This document shows positions 19,969-26,284 of a DNA stretch of 26,284 nucleotides, in pieces; within the stretch, counting starts at the first letter, position 1, and every line of letters begins with the position of its first letter. The notes below the pieces were generated by a model, which had not been told where the DNA came from, ran no database searches, and worked only from the letters and a program-made list of their open reading frames with translations. The DNA is from a virus. Both the position numbers and the translations under genes were made by a program. Location of the stretch: positions 1 through 26,284 of the IMG/VR virus record IMGVR_UViG_3300037563_000083, one strand, 5' to 3'.

Positions 19969-20777
19969 TTGACCCGGCCCACTTCGGGCCGAAGCGCAGA
20001 GCAGCCACCGACCACATCGAAGCGACGCTGAAAGGCTTCTTCGCCGCACAGCGCGTCTCGGTGAGCCGGGTGATTGAGAAGTACCTACCCGGCGTGCACA
20101 AAGCCGCAGGCGATACCACGCCGCCCGATGTTGAGGCCATCCTGGCCGCAATCGACTTCAGCGTGTGGGATGCGCTGGCCAGCCAAATGAAACCCGACCT
20201 CGAAGCGACGGCGCAGGAGGCCGTTACGACGGTCTTCGCCACGCTGAACCTGAGCACCGAAGGCTCGGACCTGTTCAACCTGTCCGATACCCAGGCGCTT
20301 GAATACGCCGAGATGCGCTCGGCAGAGCTGGTCGGCAAGAAGTGGGTGGATGGCGTTCTGGTGGACAATCCCAGCGCGCAGTGGGCCATCACCGAGACAA
20401 CCCGCGAGGATCTGCGCGAGATGATCGGGCAGGCCTTCGCCGAGCAATGGACGCCGGCACAACTCGCCCGGCACATCGACGAGTCCTTCACCTTCTCCGC
20501 CGGCCGCGCGGAGATGATCGCAGAGACCGAGACGGCCTTTGCGCAGACAGCGGCCACGGTCCAGACCGGAAAGAACCTCGGGGCCACAACCAAGTCGCTG
20601 TCGATGTCGAACCTGCATGACATCGACGACGAGTGCGATCTGGCGCAGGCGGCCGGGCAGATTCCGATTGACGACCCGTTCCCCGGCGGCGCATTGCATG
20701 TCCCCCTTCACCCGCGCTGCTGTTGCGTGGAGATGGTCCACGTTCCAAAGCCCACAAAGGAGCCCGACAATGATTAG
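19950..20777 (+). CDS. MuF / SPP1-gp7-like head morphogenesis domain (likely portal extension)
   Basis: Frame 0 is clearly coding from the A9 run onward: LLIDPAHFGPKRRAATDHIE then a helix GFFAAQRVSVSRVIEKYLPG, and later blocks NPSAQWAITETTREDLREMI, AQLARHIDESFTFSAGRAEM, and the C-terminal HVPLHPRCCCVEMVHV, the usual Pro-His-Pro-Arg-Cys end of MuF proteins. The part after the shift has 275 residues; joined to the portal it makes 747. GTG at 20061 would cut off the first helices. MuF proteins help head assembly and are often packaged inside. It may be made only by frameshift or slippage, or the A run may be miscounted. Confidence 0.8.
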   Translation, partial: NSTPLLIDPAHFGPKRRAATDHIEATLKGFFAAQRVSVSRVIEKYLPGVHKAAGDTTPPDVEAILAAIDFSVWDALASQMKPDLEATAQEAVTTVFATLNLSTEGSDLFNLSDTQALEYAEMRSAELVGKKWVDGVLVDNPSAQWAITETTREDLREMIGQAFAEQWTPAQLARHIDESFTFSAGRAEMIAETETAFAQTAATVQTGKNLGATTKSLSMSNLHDIDDECDLAQAAGQIPIDDPFPGGALHVPLHPRCCCVEMVHVPKPTKEPDND

Positions 20778-20970
20778 CCGGATTTGGAAGGGCCTCTGGG
20801 AAGACAAGCCGAAGTGCAACGCCGAAATGAAGCTCGGCATTCAGGTCTTCCGTCACATTCACTGCCAGCTTCCCAAGGATCACGCGGGCAGGCACCAGGC
20901 CAACGCGCTCACCCAGTGGCCGCACAAGCCCGGCGAGCACCGCCCCGGAGGAGGGCCAGAGGACTTATGA
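20770..20970 (+). CDS. small hypothetical protein
   Basis: A 66-residue protein with basic, His-rich sequence (SRIWKGLWEDKPKCNAEMKL, then PKDHAGRHQANALTQWPHKP). AAAGGAG lies 8 bases before the ATG; the start overlaps the MuF stop by 8 bases. Its end overlaps the protease start. Two Cys and several His might bind metal. No family is recognised. Confidence 0.6.
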   Translation: MISRIWKGLWEDKPKCNAEMKLGIQVFRHIHCQLPKDHAGRHQANALTQWPHKPGEHRPGGGPEDL

Positions 20971-22346
20971 GCAAGCCAATTATGAAAAGCCTCTTCTGCC
21001 GCATCTCCAAGGTGGATGAAGAGAAGCGCACAGTGACCGGGATCGGCGCATCGGAAGCCATCGACGCCGAGGGCGAGATTTTCGACTATGCCAGTTCCAA
21101 GCCTTACGTCGAGGCCTGGTCGGAAGGCGCGCAGCAGCGGTCGCAGGGTAAGAGCTTCGGCAACGTCCGCGAGATGCACCAGCTTTCGGCGGTCGGCAAG
21201 CTCTCCGAGCCCATCGTCTACGACGACGAGCAGAAGTTGCTCATCCTCACCAGCTACATCTCCGACGACGTGGCGTGGCAGAAGTGCCTCGACGGCACCT
21301 ACACCGGGTTCTCGATCCGCGGCCCCGTCGTCGGCGACAAGTGGTCGGATGGCACGAACCCCGGCGTCAAGCGGTACAGCTGCGCTCCCATCGAATTCAG
21401 CGTGTGCGACCTTCCCTGCAACGAGGAGGCGGTCTTCACCGCGGTCAAGGCTGGGGGCGTCACCGAAGAGCGCAAGTTCAAAACGGCCACGGCCGTAGAA
21501 ACGGAGGCCGAAGTGGCCAAGCAGACAGTTGCAAAGAGTCTTTATCAGATCGGCGACCTGGCCGACATTCTCGGCTGGATCACCAACTTGCAGGGCAACA
21601 CGAAGTGGGAAGCGGAGATCGAGGGCGACAATTCCCCCATCCCCGCCAAGCTCAAATCGTGGATGGCCGAGGGCGTCGATCTCCTGGTCGAGTTGGCCCG
21701 CGAGGAAGGCTCCGAGGCTGTGTCGGCCATGAAAGCCGCTCTCGCCGAGCGCGCGCCGAACGCGGTCGCGAAGGCCAAGAAAGACCCGGTCGCGAAGTGC
21801 ACCAAGGCGCTGGGCTCCATCGGCGAATGCCTCGACAAGACGTGCAAGTGCCAGGACATGGGTAAGTGCCTGACGAAGATGTGCGCGGCCCACGAGGACG
21901 CGACGCAAGCCCTCTACGAGCTCACCGAGGGCGACGGTTCTGAAAAGTCTGCGGCTCAAAAGGCTGCAACGGTGGCGACTCAGCCAACCACACCACAGAG
22001 CGAAAGCTCGGAAACGGAAGTAATAGACATGAATGATGCAGAAAAGGCACAGGTCGCCGCGGCTGAGACCAACTCCGCCAAGGCCCTGGAAATCGCAGAG
22101 AAGACCAACGCCAGCATGGAGCAGATTGCCAAGGCTCTCGCCGGGCTGACCAACCTGATTGCAGGCGAGCCGGTTGCACCCAAGAGCGTCACGGCAGCCG
22201 CGCCCGTCGCGGTCACCAAGGCAGCGGAGATCGAAGGCAAGCCGGTCGTCGCCGCGGGCAGTACGCACGACGTGGCCAAGTCGATCCGGTCCAACCCCCA
22301 CTACCTCTCGAACGAGGAAGCCGCCCTGCTGCACATCGGGCGGTAA
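20967..22346 (+). CDS. XkdF-like prohead serine protease with scaffold-like C terminus
   Basis: A 459-residue protein. Residues about 5-150 match the XkdF-like putative serine protease region (RISKVDEEKRTVTGIGASEA, DAEGEIFDY, FGNVREMHQL, LTSYISDDVAWQKCLDGTYT, FSIRGPVV), where His in REMHQL and Ser in GFSIRG are likely catalytic. The middle holds a Cys cluster (KCTKALGSIGECLDKTCKCQ then CLTKMC), odd for a cytosolic scaffold. From about 355 the sequence is Ala/Glu-rich and coiled (NDAEKAQVAAAETNSAKALE). The protease matures the head after assembly; the tail may scaffold it. The next gene is the capsid. Confidence 0.85.
   Translation: MSKPIMKSLFCRISKVDEEKRTVTGIGASEAIDAEGEIFDYASSKPYVEAWSEGAQQRSQGKSFGNVREMHQLSAVGKLSEPIVYDDEQKLLILTSYISDDVAWQKCLDGTYTGFSIRGPVVGDKWSDGTNPGVKRYSCAPIEFSVCDLPCNEEAVFTAVKAGGVTEERKFKTATAVETEAEVAKQTVAKSLYQIGDLADILGWITNLQGNTKWEAEIEGDNSPIPAKLKSWMAEGVDLLVELAREEGSEAVSAMKAALAERAPNAVAKAKKDPVAKCTKALGSIGECLDKTCKCQDMGKCLTKMCAAHEDATQALYELTEGDGSEKSAAQKAATVATQPTTPQSESSETEVIDMNDAEKAQVAAAETNSAKALEIAEKTNASMEQIAKALAGLTNLIAGEPVAPKSVTAAAPVAVTKAAEIEGKPVVAAGSTHDVAKSIRSNPHYLSNEEAALLHIGR
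22029..22346 (+). CDS. possible nested scaffold protein (internal start)
   Basis: An in-frame ATG at 22029 has CGGAAG about 8 bases upstream in an unusually A-rich stretch (GGAAGTAATAGAC). It would give a 105-residue Ala/Glu-rich protein matching the scaffold-like tail of the protease gene, as in phage lambda C/Nu3, where the scaffold is translated from inside the protease gene. Such a start is not proved by sequence alone. Confidence 0.4.
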   Translation: MNDAEKAQVAAAETNSAKALEIAEKTNASMEQIAKALAGLTNLIAGEPVAPKSVTAAAPVAVTKAAEIEGKPVVAAGSTHDVAKSIRSNPHYLSNEEAALLHIGR

Positions 22347-22355
22347 GCAGGAACC

Positions 22356-22388
22356 GGGGCCGCTGACCTGCGGCCCCTTCCCTTTGTT
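22356..22388 (+). terminator. terminator-like hairpin before the capsid gene
   Basis: GGGGCCGC (22356-22363) pairs perfectly with GCGGCCCC (22370-22377) around TGACCT, followed by TTCCCTTTGTT. The T tract is interrupted by C, so termination may be partial. The remaining 74 bases up to the capsid start hold no recognisable promoter; GAGGAC precedes the ATG. Confidence 0.6.
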
Positions 22389-22462
22389 CTCGGCGCGCAA
22401 CCCCAACGAAATCCAAACTGCAAACCCGTAGCGCATCACGCTTCGAGGACGAGGACAAAAGC

Positions 22463-23953
22463 ATGTTCGGACAAGACATGACCCGCATCGAGGAATTGAT
22501 CGCCAAGGCGACCGGACAAATCGCCTCGAAAGCGACGATCAGTACCTCCACCAACATCGCCGCATACGACCTGGAGCCCCTGCTCAAGCAGGTTTATCCG
22601 GTGCTCGCGCCCTTCCGCAACAAGTACCTGCCCCGCACCGTTTCGCCCATCGGCGGCACGGCTCACAACGCCAAGCGCCTCACTGCCATCAACCCGGCAG
22701 CCGGTGGCCTGGGCATTGCCGAAGGTCTCCGCGGCGCTTCCATCTCGGTGGTCGAGCAGGACTTCAGTGCGATCTTCCGCACGGTCGGCCAGGAAGCCGA
22801 CATCACCTTCGAGGCTGAGGATCTGGCTCGCGGCTTCGACGACGCCATGGCCGTCCGCACCGTCTCTCTCTTCAACTCGAACCTGATGGAAGAAGAGCGC
22901 CTGGTGCTGTTCGGTAACGGCGGCAACATCACCGTGGCTGGCGGCTCGGCACAGACCGCGCTCGGCACCCCGAATGCTCCGGTCCTGACCGGCGCCAACT
23001 CGGGCGGCACCATCACCGCGGCGACGTATCTCTGCTGGGTTGTGGCGCTCACCTACAACGGCCTGCGCTTCTGCTCGGTCGTCAACGGTGTGCCGATCCA
23101 GACCGTGCGCGCCAACAACGACGGCTCGACGACCACCACCAACGGCGGAAGCTCGAACGTCTCCGCGCAGTCGAATACCCAGGTCATCACCGGCACCGGC
23201 ACGCTGACCGCTACGGTCACCGCTGTACCGGGCGCGTTCGGTTATGCCTGGTTCATCGGAACCTCGAAGGCTGCTGCTTATCTGGCCGCAGTGACCCCGG
23301 TCAATACCATGACCATCACCGCGCCCCCGGCCGGCACTCAGGCCGCGACCGCCATCACGCAAGATAGCTCCATCGACCAGTATGTGTTCGATGGCCTCAT
23401 CACCCAGATTCAGCAGAGCGCATCGGGCGCCTACTCGGTCTCGCTCGACGGCGCGAACCTGGTGTCGAGTTCCGCTGCGGGCATCACCCAGATCGACCTC
23501 GCACTGCTCGCGCTTTACAACAACTGGAAGCTCGGGCCGCAGGTCATCCTCGTGGATGCTGGCACGGCGCAGTCCATCAACCGCAAGGTCATCGCGGCTG
23601 GCGGCGCACCGTTGTTCCGCTACACCCTGGACGGCAAGACGGGCGAGACGCTTTCGACCACCGCCAACATCATGGTCGGCAGCTACTTGAACCCGTTCAC
23701 CGGCGAGCTCATCAAGCTGGAGACGCATCCCTGGTTCCCGCAGGGCACGATCCTCGGCCTGACGCTCGACCTCCCCTACTCCACGCCCAACGTGCCCAAG
23801 CCCTACAAGCTGATTCCGCGCGTTGCCGACTGGCGTGAATACGAGTGGCCGCTGATCAGCCGCAAGCGGGTTCACGGTCAGTACCTCACCGCAGCTCTGA
23901 TCGGCTACACGAACTGGGCGCACTTCCTGATCCAGAACGTGGGCCAAAGCTAA
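22463..23953 (+). CDS. HK97-fold major capsid protein with inserted Ig-like domain
   Basis: A 496-residue protein, longer than typical 300-400-residue capsids. The N-terminal part carries SKATISTSTNIAAYDLEPLL, LPRTVSPIGGTAHNAKRLTA and EGLRGASISVVEQDFSAIF; the C-terminal part has LGPQVILVDAGTAQSINRKV, NPFTGELIKLETHPWFPQGT and DLPYSTPNVPKPYKLIPR, typical of HK97-fold capsids. Between about residues 165 and 295 is a Gly/Thr/Ser-rich beta segment (ANSGGTITAATYLCWVVALT, then VSAQSNTQVITGTGTLTATV) resembling an Ig/FnIII domain inserted in the fold. It forms the head shell; the insert likely projects outward. Confidence 0.9.
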   Translation: MFGQDMTRIEELIAKATGQIASKATISTSTNIAAYDLEPLLKQVYPVLAPFRNKYLPRTVSPIGGTAHNAKRLTAINPAAGGLGIAEGLRGASISVVEQDFSAIFRTVGQEADITFEAEDLARGFDDAMAVRTVSLFNSNLMEEERLVLFGNGGNITVAGGSAQTALGTPNAPVLTGANSGGTITAATYLCWVVALTYNGLRFCSVVNGVPIQTVRANNDGSTTTTNGGSSNVSAQSNTQVITGTGTLTATVTAVPGAFGYAWFIGTSKAAAYLAAVTPVNTMTITAPPAGTQAATAITQDSSIDQYVFDGLITQIQQSASGAYSVSLDGANLVSSSAAGITQIDLALLALYNNWKLGPQVILVDAGTAQSINRKVIAAGGAPLFRYTLDGKTGETLSTTANIMVGSYLNPFTGELIKLETHPWFPQGTILGLTLDLPYSTPNVPKPYKLIPRVADWREYEWPLISRKRVHGQYLTAALIGYTNWAHFLIQNVGQS

Positions 23954-23968
23954 ACAGAGCCGAACAAG

Positions 23969-24000
23969 ATTGGGCCGCTCCTGCGCCGGGACGGCCCAAT
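23969..24000 (+). other. strong hairpin after the capsid gene
   Basis: ATTGGGCCG at 23969-23977 pairs perfectly with CGGCCCAAT at 23992-24000; inside, TCC and GGA pair across the loop after one bulged base. No T run follows. It likely protects or separates the abundant capsid mRNA from the next genes. Confidence 0.7.
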
Positions 24001-24003
24001 AGG

Positions 24004-24042
24004 GTGGACTAGTTGCGGATTGCCTCCGCCCAACTGGTCCAC
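24004..24042 (+). terminator. second hairpin, possible weak terminator
   Basis: GTGGAC (24004-24009) pairs with GTCCAC (24037-24042), AGTTG (24011-24015) with CAACT (24031-24035), and CGGA with TCCG inside. It is followed by CGTCCTCTTT, a weak T tract. Together with 23969-24000 it fills the 115-base gap between capsid and connector. Confidence 0.5.
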
Positions 24043-24068
24043 CGTCCTCTTTCCACCGGGAGAATGCC

Positions 24069-24641
24069 ATGGCCGATTTAACCACGCTCGAAAATGTGAA
24101 GTCGTACATGCAGATCACCGACACCAGCCAGGACACCGTGCTGGCGCGGCTGATCTCGGCCTTCTCCCAGTGGTTCCTTACCCAGGTCAACCGCGGCGCG
24201 CTCATCAGCTCGACTTACACCGAGACGCGCAACGGGCAGGGCGGCGACTCGCTCACCACGATCTACTGGCCCATCCAGAGCATTACGTCGCTGACCGTGG
24301 ACGGGGTCACCATTCCACAGCAGGCGAATCCAGGGCAGAACGGATGGACGCCTGGTTACACCAACGACAGCTTCACCGTCTGGCTCACCGGCTACCGCTT
24401 CACCAAGCGCCGCGGCAACGTGCAGATCGTCTACGTGGCCGGTTACGCGAGTGTGCCGCTCGACATCGAGCAGGCCGTGATCGACCAGGTGGTCTTCACT
24501 TTGCGGCGCCAGCCGAACCTTGGCACCACGTCGCAAAGCATGAACGGTATCACCACGGTCAGTTTCTCGCAGAAGGACTTGGCCCCAGGCGTTCAGGCGG
24601 TGGTCGAGTTCTATCGCGACCGCGCGGTGGTGGGCCTGTGA
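24069..24641 (+). CDS. head-tail connector protein (gp6-like)
   Basis: A 190-residue protein of the gp6/gp15-like family. It starts with LENVKSYMQITDTSQDTVLA, then a helix pair SAFSQWFLTQVN and a long beta region (SSTYTETRNGQGGDSLTTIY, WLTGYRFTKRRGNVQIVYVA). Then come DIEQAVIDQVVFTLRRQ and a C-terminal helix (VEFYRDRAVVGL), the usual shape of the phage head-tail adaptor that docks below the portal. GGGAGAATGCC precedes the ATG. The stop overlaps the next GTG. Confidence 0.8.
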   Translation: MADLTTLENVKSYMQITDTSQDTVLARLISAFSQWFLTQVNRGALISSTYTETRNGQGGDSLTTIYWPIQSITSLTVDGVTIPQQANPGQNGWTPGYTNDSFTVWLTGYRFTKRRGNVQIVYVAGYASVPLDIEQAVIDQVVFTLRRQPNLGTTSQSMNGITTVSFSQKDLAPGVQAVVEFYRDRAVVGL

Positions 24642-25144
24642 TTGTCTCCTTTCAGATCGTCGGCGTCCCGGAAGTCTGCGCCGGCATCGAGGGCGGCGCA
24701 GCGCGGATGCAGATCGCAACCGCCAAGCAGATGGGCGTCGAGATGCTCGGCCTACGCAATTACGTTGTCGCCGAGCACCTGAACGGTCCCACCGGTCCAA
24801 CGACGCTGCAGCAGCGCTCGGGCAATCTGGCCCGGTCGGTATCGAATGAGGTCGATGAAGATTCGACCAGCGTCACCGGCCTGGTGGGCATTCCCACCGC
24901 GTCGACGGCCCAGGCTTACGCGCGCATCCTTCACGAGGGCGGCACAACCCGCGCCCATGTGATCGAGGCGCTGAACGCGAAGGCGCTGGCCTTCTCGATG
25001 GGCGGTCAGATGATCTTCCGCCGCAAGGTCAATCATCCCGGCTCGAACATTCCCGCGCGGCCGTATCTCACATCGGCGCTCGACGAGCAGGCGGCAGAGA
25101 TCAAGGCCAACCTCACCACGGCCATGCTGGAGAGCGTGCAATGA
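24638..25144 (+). CDS. HK97-gp10-like / tail completion protein
   Basis: A 168-residue protein. LNGPTGPTTLQQRSGNLARS followed by a beta region, AYARILHEGGTTRAHVI, and the end NIPARPYLTSALDEQAAEIK are typical of the phage gp10-like and virion-morphogenesis family that caps the tail-head joint: an RSGxLxRS motif, a YARI.E.GG block, and PARPYL.paL near the end. The GTG at 24638 overlaps the upstream stop; the long frame upstream to 24020 shadows the connector gene. Confidence 0.82.
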   Translation: MIVSFQIVGVPEVCAGIEGGAARMQIATAKQMGVEMLGLRNYVVAEHLNGPTGPTTLQQRSGNLARSVSNEVDEDSTSVTGLVGIPTASTAQAYARILHEGGTTRAHVIEALNAKALAFSMGGQMIFRRKVNHPGSNIPARPYLTSALDEQAAEIKANLTTAMLESVQ

Positions 25145-25665
25145 ACAACGGCGTCGTCAATCTCGAACCGATCTATGCGGCCTTCTTCGCGCTGCTCACC
25201 GACAGCGGCAATGTGCAGGCCTGCACCTGGACCGACCCGGTCAGCGGAGAGCCGACCACCTTCGCGGTCGAGTCTCGAGTCCCGCGCGACTGGGCGACGC
25301 TCACGCCGGGCCAGTTGCCGGCTCTCTTTCAGGAGGAACTCGGCTTTGAAATCGTGCCAGCGATTCAGACGGTTCAGGCGCGCACCAAGTACGAATTGCG
25401 CGTGGACGTGGTCGTCATCGTCTCCTGCGCCGGCGCAAAGCAGCAAGTGGGCCAGGAAACGCAGATCCCCACGCAGGCGCTCAATCTGGCCATCACGGCA
25501 GTCCTGAACGCTGCCACGCCCACACTTCCGGGCAATAAGCAGACCCTTGGCGGGCTGGTCGATTCGGTTGTAGCCAAGGGGCGTGTCGAGCGCATCAACG
25601 GACTGCCCGGCGCCGGCACGCAACTTTCCATCGCGGTCGTCCCATTCACAATTCTCACGATCTAA
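25141..25665 (+). CDS. tail terminator / minor tail protein candidate
   Basis: A 174-residue protein. It begins NLEPIYAAFFALLTDSGNVQ, has LPALFQEELGFEIVPAIQTV, a strand region (YELRVDVVVIVSCAG), and a helix LNLAITAVLNAATP. The size, the position between a gp10-like protein and a tail-tube-like gene, and the 'Pal' strand-helix order fit a tail-terminator (gpU/HK97 gp11-like) protein, but the match is weak. ATGA coupling with the upstream gene supports it. Confidence 0.65.
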   Translation: MNNGVVNLEPIYAAFFALLTDSGNVQACTWTDPVSGEPTTFAVESRVPRDWATLTPGQLPALFQEELGFEIVPAIQTVQARTKYELRVDVVVIVSCAGAKQQVGQETQIPTQALNLAITAVLNAATPTLPGNKQTLGGLVDSVVAKGRVERINGLPGAGTQLSIAVVPFTILTI

Positions 25666-25677
25666 ACGAGGAGCGAA

Positions 25678-26284
25678 ATGATGAACAGTTTTGGTGCAGG
25701 GTGGCTCGCCGGTCGGGCCGCCGCAACGACCGCAAATCCGACGCCCACGCCGAGAGTGTTCGGCCAGCTCCAGGATGTGAGCGTGGGCGATAGCTTCGAC
25801 GAGAAGAAACTCTTCGGGCAGAACTCAGCCCCGCTGCGCGGCTTCCGCGGACAACGCAAGATCGACATAAAGGCCAAGGCGGCGCAGATCAGCGGCCAGA
25901 TTTTCGCTGAAATCTACCACGGTCAAGTGGCTGCCACCGGGGCCACGCTGCCCTACTTCGGCTTCATCGCCACGATTCCGACCACGCCGTTCCAGGTCAC
26001 GATTGCGCCGCCAAGCTCGGGCACGTTCGCCGAGGACTTCGGCGTCAACTACGCAGCGTCTCCTTTCACGCCGCTGAAGCTCGTCGCCTCCGGTCCAACA
26101 CAGGGCCAGTACGCGGTGAACTCGGCAACCGGCATCTACACCTTCGCAGCGGCCGACACGGCGGCACAGGTGGTCATCAACTACACCTACGCCATTGCCA
26201 CGGGCATCTCTGTCCCGGTCAACAACAACGTGCAGCAGGAATCCCCGTACTTCGAGGTCTACGTGGCCAACCCCCAGGATGGCG
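25678..26284 (+). CDS. major tail (tube) protein, incomplete at the window edge
   Basis: The frame opens at ATG 25678 (a second ATG follows at 25681) after GAGGAG and runs without stop to the last base, giving 202 residues. VFGQLQDVSVGDSFDEKKLF, then APLRGFRGQRKIDIKAKAAQ and a long Ser/Thr/Gly beta region (YFGFIATIPTTPFQVTIAPP) resemble phage tail tube proteins, which start with strands like 'lQdvsv..s...k.L.G' and a conserved RG.RK segment. A later part (YAVNSATGIYTFAAADTAAQ) may be an Ig-like decoration. Its C terminus lies outside. Confidence 0.75.
   Translation, partial: MMNSFGAGWLAGRAAATTANPTPTPRVFGQLQDVSVGDSFDEKKLFGQNSAPLRGFRGQRKIDIKAKAAQISGQIFAEIYHGQVAATGATLPYFGFIATIPTTPFQVTIAPPSSGTFAEDFGVNYAASPFTPLKLVASGPTQGQYAVNSATGIYTFAAADTAAQVVINYTYAIATGISVPVNNNVQQESPYFEVYVANPQDG

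Noticed and set aside
19974-19992. Stimulatory hairpin for ribosomal frameshifting at the A9 run
   Set aside because: The 6-bp stem is real but begins 24 bases after the slippery site, beyond the usual 5-9 bases, so it is not claimed as a stimulator.
22436-24205. Long minus-strand frame (589 aa) opposite the capsid gene
   Set aside because: It mirrors codon structure of the capsid and connector genes in GC-rich DNA and shows no recognisable domain. The same holds for long minus frames at 20880-22439, 16312-18000 and 14702-16261.
24020-24637. Upstream extension of the gp10-like frame
   Set aside because: His/Arg-rich shadow of the connector gene; the GTG at 24638 overlapping the upstream stop fits the family start.

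Overview
The window is a contiguous, GC-rich stretch of a tailed-phage genome or prophage. Every supported gene lies on the + strand. Genes are packed tightly, and many start codons overlap the preceding stop (ATGA, GTGA or TGATG), so long polycistronic transcription with translational coupling is likely. The head genes (terminase, HK97-like portal, MuF-type protein, XkdF-like protease, HK97-fold capsid, gp6/gp10-like connectors, tail-tube-like protein) indicate a long-tailed Caudoviricetes phage; no sheath gene is visible, which fits a siphovirus. No integrase, repressor, lysis gene, tRNA or host gene is visible, so lytic or lysogenic life cannot be decided. The host is probably a GC-rich Gram-negative bacterium. 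Two signal peptides whose predicted cleavage leaves a Gln at or near +1 would suit Acidobacteriota, but this is only a weak inference.

Layout. (1) 1-6531: recombination and accessory genes. These include a probable single-strand-annealing protein next to a PD-(D/E)XK nuclease, a KTSC-domain fusion protein, a hexapeptide-repeat protein, a cold-shock-like protein, an HNH endonuclease, and a Gp37/Gp68 (DUF5131) iron-sulfur-type protein. (2) 6532-7865: a replication module, with a DUF1376 protein carrying regularly spaced TCGCAA iterons inside its gene (candidate origin) and a possible helicase-loader partner. (3) 7882-12624: small genes, RusA resolvase, a deleted cytosine methyltransferase, a second HNH nuclease, an N6-adenine methyltransferase, a MazG-like protein and zinc-ribbon proteins. 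(4) 12625-14194: the best promoter in the window, a structured leader, a small protein, an HNH-AP2 nuclease, and a ParB-like and a zinc-ribbon remnant that look joined by deletion or frameshift. (5) 14191-18532: two signal-peptide proteins around a DUF5681 protein, a membrane/coiled-coil protein, terminase large subunit, and a UUCG intrinsic terminator. (6) 18535-26284: portal, MuF protein, protease/scaffold, capsid, connectors and the start of a tail-tube-like gene that runs off the window.

The most notable points are: a nine-A run at the portal/MuF boundary that would join both into one 747-residue protein by a -1 shift; the helically phased iterons inside the replication gene; two scars of gene decay (cytosine methyltransferase and ParB/zinc-ribbon); and a promoter followed by a closed, multi-hairpin RNA. 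No stretch longer than 300 bases lacks a gene. The largest gaps (12625-12757, 22347-22462, 23954-24068) hold the promoter/leader, a terminator-like hairpin and a pair of hairpins.
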